This document shows positions 16,812 to 25,696 of a DNA stretch of 64,000 nucleotides, in pieces; position 1 is the stretch's first letter; every line of letters begins with the position of its first letter. The notes beneath the pieces are model-generated. The model saw nothing but the letters and a program-made list of their open reading frames with translations. It was not told where the DNA came from and made no database searches. Source of the stretch: Pedobacter sp. ok626 (GTDB lineage Bacteria; Bacteroidota; Bacteroidia; Sphingobacteriales; Sphingobacteriaceae). Location of the stretch: contig NZ_FNEX01000002.1 in assembly GCF_900100435.1 (NCBI RefSeq), positions 1 through 64,000 of the forward strand, in the 5' to 3' direction. Made by a program: the position numbers and the translations under genes.

Positions 16812-18491
16812 TTACCAGTACACACTATAAAGTGCGACAAGAATGCCCACTATAATTAAAGCTCCAACAGCAAAACCAGTTGAAGTTTTGAACATCGTTG
16901 CATCAATTTCAAGGCCTTTAGCATCTTCTTTGCCTTTGTTCTCTACCAAACTGATGATAACCATCCCGATCACACAGAATAAAAAGACAAAGCCCATTCT
17001 ATCTAAGAAAGGAATTTCATAAATACCGGCTGAACTTTTAACGGCAAAACCGAATTCCGATAACCAGGAAAGATCGGTCATACCTGGTAAAAATTTGAGT
17101 AATAAAGAGAGTCCGAAACCACCTATAGTTGCGAATAATGCCGCATTGGATGTTGTTTTTTTCCAGAAGAATCCTAGAATAAACATGGCAAAGATACCCG
17201 GAGATACAAAGCCTGTATATTCTTGAATGTATTGGAAACCTCCTTTTTTATCGATTCCTAAATGTGGAGCGATTAAAACTCCCAAAATCATAGCTGCTAT
17301 AATGGCAATTTTACCTGTTACTACCAGATTACCTTCCGAAGCATCGGGTTTAATAACTTTCTTATAAATATCCAATGTAAATATAGTCGCAATACTATTT
17401 GCCTTTCCAGCCAGAGAAGCCACCACCGCAGCAGTAAGGGCAGCGAAGGAAAGCCCTTTTAATCCCGCAGGTAAAAGGTTAAGTAATACAGGGTAAGCAC
17501 GATCAGGATTAACCGAACCATCTTGAAGCATTTCGGTTTGGAAGGCTCCATCCTTATAAAGTACATAAGCAGCAATACCTGGCAATACCACAATGATTGG
17601 CATCAGTAACTTTAAAAACGCAGCGAATAAAATACCAGAGCGAGCTGTTTTCAGATCAGCTCCTAAAGCACGCTGAGTGATGTACTGATTACAGCCCCAG
17701 TAGTTCAAGTTTACGATCCACATCCCTCCTACAAGCACACTCAGTCCCGGTAGGTCAATATAATTTTCATTCTCTGGTTTCAAGATCATATGAAAATGTT
17801 CAGAAGCTTTACTGGTCATCAGTTTATAACCATCCAAAATTCCCGTTGTTCCATAATGCTCTGAAACTAAACTAAGCGCCAGGTAGGTTGTAGCCAATCC
17901 CCCAAGGATTAAAAAGAATACCTGAATTACGTCAGTATAACCGATAACCTTCATTCCACCCAAGGTAATGATGATAGCAAACGCGGCAATGGCATACATA
18001 CAAAGATCCAGGTCAAAACCTGAAATACTGCTCACCGCCAATGCGCCCAAATACAGGATGGAAGTTAAATTAACCACCACATACAAGAGCAGCCAGAAAA
18101 CGGCCATAATCATCGCCACCGTTCCATTATACCTTTGATGTAGGAACTGAGGCATGGTAGAGATTTTATTCTTCAGGTATACCGGAATAAAGAAAACGGC
18201 CACCACTATAAGTGTTGCTGCTGCCATCCATTCATAGGTAGCAATTGCAAGCCCCATCTTAAATCCCGAACCACTCATCCCGATAAATTGTTCGGCCGAA
18301 ATGTTTGAGGCAATTAGAGAAGCTCCAATGGCCCACCAGGTAAGGGAGCCTTCGGCAAGAAAATAATCCTTAGAGCCACTGGCGGCAGATTTTTTCTTAT
18401 TGTAGATATAGAGCCCATAAGCTGCTACAATTACAAAGTAAATTAAGAATACGATATAATCTTTCGTATCCAGCACGTTGGTTTTCATCAA
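16812..18491 (-). CDS. Sodium/solute symporter (SSS family), probable sugar transporter
   Basis: Inner-membrane sodium:sugar symporter of 559 residues with about 14 hydrophobic segments and a typical SSS N-terminus (DYIVFLIYFVIVAAYGLYIY; GSKDYFLAEGSLTWWAIGAS, then NISAEQFIGMSGSG). The SGLT-like motifs around GGMWIVNLNYWGCNQYITQR support sugar rather than proline transport. It is downstream of xylA by 50 bases, and a LacI-type operator sits in that gap, so it probably imports D-xylose. It is followed by a strong terminator. Substrate is inferred from context. Confidence 0.9.
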   Translation of the reverse strand: MMKTNVLDTKDYIVFLIYFVIVAAYGLYIYNKKKSAASGSKDYFLAEGSLTWWAIGASLIASNISAEQFIGMSGSGFKMGLAIATYEWMAAATLIVVAVFFIPVYLKNKISTMPQFLHQRYNGTVAMIMAVFWLLLYVVVNLTSILYLGALAVSSISGFDLDLCMYAIAAFAIIITLGGMKVIGYTDVIQVFFLILGGLATTYLALSLVSEHYGTTGILDGYKLMTSKASEHFHMILKPENENYIDLPGLSVLVGGMWIVNLNYWGCNQYITQRALGADLKTARSGILFAAFLKLLMPIIVVLPGIAAYVLYKDGAFQTEMLQDGSVNPDRAYPVLLNLLPAGLKGLSFAALTAAVVASLAGKANSIATIFTLDIYKKVIKPDASEGNLVVTGKIAIIAAMILGVLIAPHLGIDKKGGFQYIQEYTGFVSPGIFAMFILGFFWKKTTSNAALFATIGGFGLSLLLKFLPGMTDLSWLSEFGFAVKSSAGIYEIPFLDRMGFVFLFCVIGMVIISLVENKGKEDAKGLEIDATMFKTSTGFAVGALIIVGILVALYSVYW

Positions 18492-18509
18492 TTTGGTTTA
18501 GTTAGGTTT

Positions 18510-18523
18510 AATAATCGGTTACA
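18510..18523. promoter_or_regulatory. LacI-type operator between xylA and the symporter gene
   Basis: On the minus strand the site reads TGTAACCGATTATT, a degenerate copy of the TGCAACCGNTTGCA sites nearby. It lies 19 bases upstream of the symporter start and suggests an internal, separately controlled promoter. Confidence 0.45.
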
Positions 18524-18541
18524 AACTACGATTAAAATAAA

Positions 18542-19873
18542 TTAAATATAGCGATTGATTAAATTTTCCAGATATTCTTGCTTTCCACTTCGTACCTCTG
18601 GCTCACCTTGCTGCACCGCGTAGTTCCTTAAGTCCTCCAGGCTTAACTTTCCTTGCTCAAACTCAGCACCCTTACCACTATCAAAAGAAGCATAACGATC
18701 AGCTCTTATCGTTTTATAATCTGATTTTTGAAGAATGGCATCTGCAGTTACCAAAGCACGGGCAAAAATGTCCATACCGCCAACATGTGCATAGAAAAGA
18801 TCTGCTGGGTCAGTTGAATTACGACGAATCTTGGCATCAAAATTAACTCCGCCACCTTTTAAACCGCCACCTTCTAAAATGATCAGCATCGCTTCAGTCA
18901 GTTCATTGATGTCATTAGGGAATTGATCTGTATCCCAACCGTTTTGATAATCTCCTCTGTTTGCATCAATTGAACCCAGTAAACCACTGTCTACTGCAAC
19001 CTGCAATTCATGTTGAAAAGTATGTCCGGCTAAGGTAGCATGGTTCACTTCCAGGTTAAGTTTAAAATCAGCAAGTAAATCGTATTCCTGCAAAAAGCCT
19101 TTTACGGTTGCAGCATCGTAATCGTATTGGTGTTTAGATGGCTCACATGGTTTTGGCTCAATAAAAAATGTGCCCTTAAAGCCTTGCTTACGCGCGTAAT
19201 CTTTAGCCGTATGTAAGAATTTGGCCAGATGCTCCTGCTCACGTTTCATATTGGTATTCAATAAGCTCATATAGCCTTCTCTTCCACCCCAAAACACATA
19301 ATTCTCTCCACCCAATGCAATTGTTGCATCTAAAGCAGCTTTAACCTGAGCAGCGCCATGGGCAAGTACATGAAAATCAGGGTTGGTTGATGCACCATTC
19401 ATATAGCGTTTGTGGCTGAATAAGTTGGCAGTTCCCCAAAGTAATTTCACTCCACTACTGGCTTGTTTTTGCTTTGCATATTCTACCAAAGCTTGCAATC
19501 TCCGTTCGTTTTCAGCAATATCATCTCCATAATCTACTACATCTACATCATGGAAACAATAGTAAGGCAATTGCATCTTAGTGATAAATTCAAAAGCAGC
19601 ATCCATTTTATCTTTTGCTCTTTCTACCACGTCTTTCTTCTCATCCCAGGGAAAAACATGTGTAGCACCACCAAAAGGGTCACCACCATTTCCATTAAAT
19701 GAATGCCAATAGGCACAAGCAAATTTAAAATGCTCGTTCATGGTTTTTCCTGCTACTACTTTATTTGCATCATACCATCTAAAAGCCAATGGGTTATCAC
19801 TATTCAGTCCTTCATATTGGATCTGATCAATTCCTTTAAAAAATTCCTTTGTTCCTGTTACTACTTTTGTCAT
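18542..19873 (-). CDS. xylA: Xylose isomerase
   Basis: Converts D-xylose to D-xylulose in the cytoplasm, the first step of the isomerase pathway. The 443 residues match the family's length. Catalytic His108 sits in YYCFHDVD. The metal-binding glutamate and lysine are in [18 protein letters not shown], and [15 protein letters not shown] and the C-terminal [11 protein letters not shown] are also diagnostic. It lies 24 bases downstream of xylB and upstream of the symporter, in the same direction. Expression is expected from the xylB promoter, controlled by the LacI-type protein. Confidence 0.98.
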   Translation of the reverse strand: MTKVVTGTKEFFKGIDQIQYEGLNSDNPLAFRWYDANKVVAGKTMNEHFKFACAYWHSFNGNGGDPFGGATHVFPWDEKKDVVERAKDKMDAAFEFITKMQLPYYCFHDVDVVDYGDDIAENERRLQALVEYAKQKQASSGVKLLWGTANLFSHKRYMNGASTNPDFHVLAHGAAQVKAALDATIALGGENYVFWGGREGYMSLLNTNMKREQEHLAKFLHTAKDYARKQGFKGTFFIEPKPCEPSKHQYDYDAATVKGFLQEYDLLADFKLNLEVNHATLAGHTFQHELQVAVDSGLLGSIDANRGDYQNGWDTDQFPNDINELTEAMLIILEGGGLKGGGVNFDAKIRRNSTDPADLFYAHVGGMDIFARALVTADAILQKSDYKTIRADRYASFDSGKGAEFEQGKLSLEDLRNYAVQQGEPEVRSGKQEYLENLINRYI

Positions 19874-19897
19874 GTTGATATATTTTTAAATTCTAAT

Positions 19898-21373
19898 TTA
19901 TAATGCTTTGTCTAAAAGGTTTTTCCATTCAGCGTATATTGGCTCGTAAGCTTCAGAATTTTTAGGCTCCAAATACCTGATCAACTCATGTTGTGTAAAT
20001 GCAGCTTCAGGACTTTCAAAAATCCCAGCCCCAATACCTGCTCCAAGTGCGGCGCCCACACTACCGTCGTTTTCATACAGCTCTACCGGAACTCCCGTTA
20101 CATCTACAAACGTCTGTGCAAATACCTTGCTTAGAAATAAGTTAGCCATTCCGGCCCTGATCACTTTTGGTTGCATTCCATTTTCGCGCATAATATCGAG
20201 GCCATAGCGAAACGCAAATGCGATTCCTTCCTGTACTGCTCTAAAGATTTCAGGTTGTTTATGTAAGTTGAGGTCAATCCCCAATAGTTGTGCGCCTGTA
20301 TATTTATTATTCAGCATTCGTTCGGCACCATTGCCAAAAGGCAACACCTTCAATCCTTTACTTCCAATGGGTGCTGTGGCTGCAAGCTCATTAAGTGCAG
20401 CATAAGACAAATGTGGTGCGAAATTGTGCTTTGCCCATCTGTACATACTTCCGGTACCATTGATACACAATAACACACCGGTGTGCTTTTTCTCCTTAGC
20501 ATAAGTAACGTGTGCAAAAGTATTTACCCTTGACTGCGGATCGTAGGTCAGCTCATCGCTTACCCCGTAAATCACACCCGAAGTTCCAGCTGTAGCCGCA
20601 ACTTCGCCAGGTTTAAGGACATTTAGGGATAAGGCATTGTTAGGCTGATCACCAGACTTATAAGAAACTGGGATTCCTTGCTGCAATCCTAATAATGCCG
20701 CCACATCAGCTTTGAGTGACCCGTGAACAGAGAACAACGGTTTTATATCAGGGATTAGTTTTTGATCAATCCCATAGTGATCCAATACCTCTTTTGACAC
20801 TTCATCTTCGCGAAAATTCCAAAATACCCCCTCAGATAGTGATGCAATACTGGTACTAATCTTTCCAGTGAATTTCATTGCAATGAAATCTCCAGGGAGC
20901 ATTACTTTATCAATCTGCTTATAAATTTCAGGCTCATTGTTCTTTACCCAAGCCAGTTTGGAAGCTGTAAAATTACCGGGAGAATTTAGCATATCCTGTA
21001 AACATTTATCGTGTCCGATGGCATCAAAGGCTTCCTCGCCCAATTCAACAGCCCTGCTGTCACACCAAATGATACTGTCGCGCAAAACATTTTGATTTTG
21101 ATCAACAATCACCAATCCATGCATTTGATACGCAATACCTATTGCCTTAATATCTTTAGGATTAAAAATCCCGGTTGCATTTAATTGAAGGATGGCATGA
21201 ACGGCATTTTGCCACCAGTCAACCGGTGATTGTTCCGCCCATCCGGATTTAAGAGATTTGATTTCCGCTTCCTCTTCAGGATACTGGGCCGTAGCCACCC
21301 GTTTCTGCGTATCTATGTCAACAACAGAAACTTTTATAGAAGATGTGCCTATATCGAGGCCTAATAAATACAT
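19898..21373 (-). CDS. xylB: Xylulokinase (FGGY family)
   Basis: Phosphorylates D-xylulose to xylulose-5-phosphate with ATP, feeding the pentose phosphate pathway. The 491-residue protein begins YLLGLDIGTSSIKVSVVD, the FGGY phosphate-binding motif. It contains MHGLVIVD and SIIWCDSRA in the first domain, GDQPNNALSLNVLKPGEVAATAGTS near the hinge, and the second-domain signature GIAFAFRYGLDIMRENG. It is the first gene of the xylB-xylA-symporter operon. A LacI-type operator lies 27 bases upstream of the ATG. Confidence 0.96.
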   Translation of the reverse strand: MYLLGLDIGTSSIKVSVVDIDTQKRVATAQYPEEEAEIKSLKSGWAEQSPVDWWQNAVHAILQLNATGIFNPKDIKAIGIAYQMHGLVIVDQNQNVLRDSIIWCDSRAVELGEEAFDAIGHDKCLQDMLNSPGNFTASKLAWVKNNEPEIYKQIDKVMLPGDFIAMKFTGKISTSIASLSEGVFWNFREDEVSKEVLDHYGIDQKLIPDIKPLFSVHGSLKADVAALLGLQQGIPVSYKSGDQPNNALSLNVLKPGEVAATAGTSGVIYGVSDELTYDPQSRVNTFAHVTYAKEKKHTGVLLCINGTGSMYRWAKHNFAPHLSYAALNELAATAPIGSKGLKVLPFGNGAERMLNNKYTGAQLLGIDLNLHKQPEIFRAVQEGIAFAFRYGLDIMRENGMQPKVIRAGMANLFLSKVFAQTFVDVTGVPVELYENDGSVGAALGAGIGAGIFESPEAAFTQHELIRYLEPKNSEAYEPIYAEWKNLLDKAL

Positions 21374-21399
21374 ATCATAATATATTAAATACTTAATCG

Positions 21400-21413
21400 T
21401 GCAACCGTTTGCA
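21400..21413. promoter_or_regulatory. LacI-type operator at the xylB promoter
   Basis: TGCAACCGTTTGCA, a near-perfect palindrome, lies immediately downstream of a minus-strand -7-like TACCTTTA (21414-21421). It would cover the transcription start of xylB. Confidence 0.7.
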
Positions 21414-21503
21414 TAAAGGTAATCGTAAATTTATAAATCCCATATTTTTTTGCACATAATTTGCATTTATTTTTGATTGATGAGATCATCAGACAATAAT
21501 CAA

Positions 21504-21517
21504 CGCAACCGGTTGCA
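21504..21517. promoter_or_regulatory. Second LacI-type operator upstream of xylB
   Basis: CGCAACCGGTTGCA contains the perfect 12-base palindrome GCAACCGGTTGC (21505-21516). Its start is 104 bases from that of the promoter-proximal site, close to ten helical turns, so the two could be bridged by a tetrameric repressor. It might instead control the plus-strand gene at 21595. Confidence 0.65.
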
Positions 21518-21594
21518 TTGCGATTACCAAATCCCTTATAATTTCCTTCTTTTTGTACCGTTATATAATTACATTCGTATCTATGCCCGGGTTT

Positions 21595-22857
21595 ATGATT
21601 TCGAAACGATTAAGTATTTTATTTTTCTTGCTATTCTTTAGCATCGCGCTAAAGGCTTCGTCTATATTAATCTATATGGATGAAGATCAGAAAAACCACC
21701 TGAAAGCTTATGGCATAGCCTACTGGGGCATCAAACAACAAGCGGATGTCAGCTGGCTTTTAAACTATAGAGGGGGAAGCTTTTTAATCAAGTACAATAA
21801 AGCTATTGAGGATGAATGTAAAACAAGAGGTGTTTCCTATCAGGTTTTAGCAGATGGGAAAGTTACTGCGATCCTAAACGAAATCAGCGACCCACAGGTG
21901 AACATGGAAATGGTGAAACTTGAAAAGGCGCCCAAAATAGCGGTATACTCCCCTAAGAGTAAATTACCGTGGGACGATGCCGTAACCTTAGTACTTACCT
22001 ACGCAGAAATACCCTACGATGTTGTATACGATGACGAAGTATTAAAAGATAAACTATCTGGCTACGATTGGCTACATATGCACCATGAGGATTTCACCGG
22101 ACAATATGGACGTTTCTGGAATGCGTTTAGAAATGCAACCTGGTATCGTGAAGATGTAAAGAATCAAGAGACCGCAGCAAAGCGCAATGGCTTTAAAAAG
22201 GTTTCGGAAATGAAACTTGAAGTGGCCAAAAGAATAAAGGAATTTTGTGTTGGCGGGGGATTCTTATTTGCCATGTGCTCTGGAACAGACAGCTTTGACA
22301 TTGCGCTAAGCGCCGAGGGGGTTGACATTTGTGAAAGCATGTTTGATGGGGATCCGGCAGATCCACAAGCTCAGGCTAAATTAAAGTTCAATAGAACCTT
22401 TGCTTTTAAAGATTTCCAGCTTGATTTAAATCCTAGCAATTACGAATTCTCGGATATTGACGTAACGCAAACCCGCACTTTAGTACAAAGCAACGACTTC
22501 TTTACCTTATTTGATTTTTCGGCCAAATGGGACCTTGTACCGACGATGCTCACTCAAAACCACGACAAGGTAATCAAAGGTTTCATGGGTCAAACCACAG
22601 CCTTTAGAAAGCGTCTGGTGAAACCTAACGTGACTGTGCTAGGCGAAAACAAGGGAGCCGAAGAAGTGCGCTATCTAAATGGTGAAATTGGAAAGGGACA
22701 ATTTACTTTTTACGGCGGGCATGACCCTGAAGATTATCAACATGCCGTGGGCGACCCACCTACTGATTTAAACCTACACCCAAACTCACCGGGATACCGT
22801 TTGATATTAAACAATGTTCTATTTCCTGCGGCTAAAAAGAAACCGCAGAAAACCTAA
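21595..22857 (+). CDS. Exported protein annotated in relatives as 'asparagine synthetase B'
   Basis: A 420-residue protein with a signal peptide when started at the ATG at 21595 (MISKRLSILFFLLFFSIALK); upstream ATG 21583 and TTG 21553 only lengthen it. Highly similar proteins in many Bacteroidota carry the name asparagine synthetase B. However, I see neither an N-terminal Cys2 glutaminase nor an ATP-pyrophosphatase SGGxDS motif, and the protein is exported. Segments such as KIAVYSPKSKLPWDDAV, YDWLHMHHEDFTGQYG, GGGFLFAMCSGTDSFD and FTFYGGHDPEDYQH suggest a class I amidotransferase or ThuA-like fold. True function unknown. It overlaps the convergent porin gene's end by 4 bases. Confidence 0.75.
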   Translation: MISKRLSILFFLLFFSIALKASSILIYMDEDQKNHLKAYGIAYWGIKQQADVSWLLNYRGGSFLIKYNKAIEDECKTRGVSYQVLADGKVTAILNEISDPQVNMEMVKLEKAPKIAVYSPKSKLPWDDAVTLVLTYAEIPYDVVYDDEVLKDKLSGYDWLHMHHEDFTGQYGRFWNAFRNATWYREDVKNQETAAKRNGFKKVSEMKLEVAKRIKEFCVGGGFLFAMCSGTDSFDIALSAEGVDICESMFDGDPADPQAQAKLKFNRTFAFKDFQLDLNPSNYEFSDIDVTQTRTLVQSNDFFTLFDFSAKWDLVPTMLTQNHDKVIKGFMGQTTAFRKRLVKPNVTVLGENKGAEEVRYLNGEIGKGQFTFYGGHDPEDYQHAVGDPPTDLNLHPNSPGYRLILNNVLFPAAKKKPQKT

Positions 22858-24881
22858 TCGTAAAAATTCCATTGTACGCCAAACTTAAATAGCGACCTAT
22901 CTTGCATTGGATAGCGATTAACAGTATAATATCCTTTGATTGGTAAACCCTGATTGACATAATCACACTTTAAAAACAAATTAGCCTTCCTTAAGCTTGC
23001 TTTTACCCAAACATCAACAATTGGTGTAGTATCGAATCTTTGTCCAGATCCTACATAAAACTGACCGATTGCAGGTGAATAAGAATAGTTTTGATAAGGT
23101 GTATTGTATCTCACATCAAAACCTACATTCGTTTTAAGGGCCTTAAAGAAAGTTTGGTTTACATAGAAACTGTTAAAAGTGTAAATCTCAGGAGTACGGA
23201 GTACACCAGGATTATCTGTCTTCTGGTAAACCACGTAACCATCCAAATGGAACTTGCCAAAAGTAAATTTCTTACCTACAGCGATTTTTAACAGGTTTAA
23301 ACTTGTACCAAGCTGAGTTGGCGCAACAGAAAGTACCTCTGCAACTGTTGGGTCTCCGGTGGTTGGTAAATTCGCTTTAAAATACATGTAATTATTAATC
23401 AGATAATAATTTGCAGTAGCATCCAACTTTAATTTTGGATTCTCGTATCTAAAGGATAAGTTAATCGTTTTTGTCCGGTCAAAATCATTGATCCAACGGT
23501 AATGGTTACCAAAATATCTGTTATAAATTTCTGCCGGAGATTTATTTTCAAAATAACCGCCTAAAACTATTCGCCCCACTGAATTGCTTAGTAAGACATT
23601 ACTTTTAGCTTCATAATGGAAGTCACCCATATTCCGCCCCTGAAATATCTGTTCTACATCTACGTTTAAATCGATTCGATTGCTAAATCGGTATCCCGCA
23701 GCTCCCAGCAAAGTCATATTTTGGAAAGTGGCTTGATAGTCATAAAAATTAGACCCATCCCTATACATCGCCAGTTGGGAATAATTATAATACTCATGTC
23801 TAATTCCGACGTCCAGCTTCAACTCATTTTTAATGAAGGCGCTTGATTTTGCCCTAAGAAAGAAACTATATAAAAACTCATTTTGAATACGCGTATAGCT
23901 GGTTGAATCGTTGGTAAAGGTGCTATCGGCATACCCTTTTGGAATTACAGAATAGTCGTCTGCTTCATCCTTCTGAAAAGAATAAGCATTTTTATCATAC
24001 TTAAATGTGTAGGTAATTTTATTGGTTGGTAATATTTTGTCAGTTATTTCCTGGGCGGAGCTATCTATCCGGCCAACGAAATAGGATTGTTTTATAAAAA
24101 AGGAGCCCTGACGCCACAATTGCTTAGCTGTATTTAACCTGACCTGCTCCGCAATCCTACTGATGACTCTGTTGGAAGGAATAGTGAAAACTGAATCATT
24201 AGTAATGGAGCCATTCTCCATTGCCTTTAAAGTATTAAAAACGGCATTACTCCATAGGTTATAGCGTTTATTCGGCGATTGATACCAGGTAAAAAATGCA
24301 CCATTCAAATCATCCCCCCTTTGTCTGGGATATATCCCATTTGCACCGATCCGATTAAAATTAGCGCCAAAGTTCCAGTTCTTTTTAATATTCTGCGAGA
24401 AAATCACTTTAAATATCTGCTCGGCGTCTCCACCAGAAACATAATAGAGACTGCTAAATGGAGTTCTGGCTTGATAATATTTAACATCATCCTGGATCAT
24501 CGCATAATAATCAAGCGAATGGAAGCCCACGTCAAAACCAATACTTTTTGCGGGTTCAAACAACATGGGCATTGCAGCCAAGCCTACGTTTCCAAGACCG
24601 ACTGTTGGTGTACGTGGTTGAACCAACACATTAAAGTTTTGAAAGCCATTTAAGCTTGTATCCAAAGCCATAGTCTGAATGCTATCTTTAGACATCTTAA
24701 CGGTAGTATACCTTACATATTTAGAAGTGAATACGACTGAATCCAATCCCCCCTCTTCTTTTTTTCTTAGGGAATCGAGTTCCTTATTATCTCTAACCGT
24801 AGTCTTTAAATCCTGCGCATACAATCTCCCAACACCAATGGTAAACAGCAAACAAACAAATAAAACAATGCGTTTATACAT
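22854..24881 (-). CDS. Putative porin (PF14121-type outer-membrane protein)
   Basis: Predicted outer-membrane beta-barrel of 675 residues. A signal peptide (MYKRIVLFVCLLFTIGVGRLYA-Q, cleaved near 22) is followed by a polar segment and then many alternating aromatic/hydrophilic strands, ending with the aromatic QWNFYD expected of outer-membrane barrels. It matches the large Bacteroidota 'putative porin' family; the substrate is unknown. Its ATG overlaps the punA stop codon (TAATG arrangement), so it is the third gene of an lpxK-punA-porin operon. Confidence 0.85.
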   Translation of the reverse strand: MYKRIVLFVCLLFTIGVGRLYAQDLKTTVRDNKELDSLRKKEEGGLDSVVFTSKYVRYTTVKMSKDSIQTMALDTSLNGFQNFNVLVQPRTPTVGLGNVGLAAMPMLFEPAKSIGFDVGFHSLDYYAMIQDDVKYYQARTPFSSLYYVSGGDAEQIFKVIFSQNIKKNWNFGANFNRIGANGIYPRQRGDDLNGAFFTWYQSPNKRYNLWSNAVFNTLKAMENGSITNDSVFTIPSNRVISRIAEQVRLNTAKQLWRQGSFFIKQSYFVGRIDSSAQEITDKILPTNKITYTFKYDKNAYSFQKDEADDYSVIPKGYADSTFTNDSTSYTRIQNEFLYSFFLRAKSSAFIKNELKLDVGIRHEYYNYSQLAMYRDGSNFYDYQATFQNMTLLGAAGYRFSNRIDLNVDVEQIFQGRNMGDFHYEAKSNVLLSNSVGRIVLGGYFENKSPAEIYNRYFGNHYRWINDFDRTKTINLSFRYENPKLKLDATANYYLINNYMYFKANLPTTGDPTVAEVLSVAPTQLGTSLNLLKIAVGKKFTFGKFHLDGYVVYQKTDNPGVLRTPEIYTFNSFYVNQTFFKALKTNVGFDVRYNTPYQNYSYSPAIGQFYVGSGQRFDTTPIVDVWVKASLRKANLFLKCDYVNQGLPIKGYYTVNRYPMQDRSLFKFGVQWNFYD

Positions 24882-25696
24882 TACAGCGTTGAAATTAACT
24901 GGCTTAATATTTTTGTCATCATAGGTTCTGCAGTCCTGGCAGTCTCCAATATTTCCTCTAAGCTAACTGGTAATAATACTTCTGGGAATCCTTCATCTGT
25001 TAATACAGAAATGGCAAAAACAGGGATACTCATGTGATTGGCTACAATAACTTCAGGTACGGTACTCATACCAACGGCATCACCGCCAATTATTCTAAGG
25101 TACTTATATTCTGCTTTAGTTTCCAGGTTTGGACCTGTTACAGAAACATAAACACCTTGATGGCAATTGATATTGTTATCTTCTGCGATTTGCATTGCAG
25201 CATCAATTAGTTTGCGACTATAAGGCTGGCTCATGTCTGGAAACCTTGGACCCATGTCGGCATCATTATGTCCTCTTAAAGGGCTTTCTGGCTGCAAGTT
25301 GATGTGATCATTGATGATCATCAAATCTCCTTTTTTAAAGTTTGGATTCAGAGATCCCGCAGCATTCGAAACAAACAGGCAACTTATGCCCAATGCTTTC
25401 ATTGCTCTTATTGGAAATGTGATTTGCTGCATGCTATAGCCTTCATAAAAATGTAGGCGACCTTGCATGGCAATTACTTTTTTCCCTTTTAAAGTTCCAA
25501 AGATTAACTTTCCAGAATGAAACTCAAGTGTAGATATAGGAAAGTTGGGGATGTTAGAATACATTAAACTGTATTCGACCTCAATTTCGCCAACCAGACC
25601 ACCAAGTCCTGTGCCTAAAACAATTCCAATTTCTGCTTGAAAATCATTCGTTTTGCGTTTTATATATTCAACGGTTTCGTGTAATGCTTGAAACAT
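24881..25696 (-). CDS. punA: Purine-nucleoside phosphorylase
   Basis: Cleaves purine nucleosides with phosphate to free base and ribose-1-phosphate. The 271 residues match the trimeric PNP family: IGIVLGTGLGGLVGEIE (phosphate loop), TLEFHSGKLIFG, MQGRLHFYEGY, FVSNAAGSLNPNFKKGDLMI, and GPNLETKAEYKYLRIIGGDAVGMSTVPEV for the base site with Glu and Met. Its start lies 29 bases inside the end of lpxK and its stop overlaps the porin start, so translation of the three genes is probably coupled. Confidence 0.96.
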   Translation of the reverse strand: MFQALHETVEYIKRKTNDFQAEIGIVLGTGLGGLVGEIEVEYSLMYSNIPNFPISTLEFHSGKLIFGTLKGKKVIAMQGRLHFYEGYSMQQITFPIRAMKALGISCLFVSNAAGSLNPNFKKGDLMIINDHINLQPESPLRGHNDADMGPRFPDMSQPYSRKLIDAAMQIAEDNNINCHQGVYVSVTGPNLETKAEYKYLRIIGGDAVGMSTVPEVIVANHMSIPVFAISVLTDEGFPEVLLPVSLEEILETARTAEPMMTKILSQLISTL

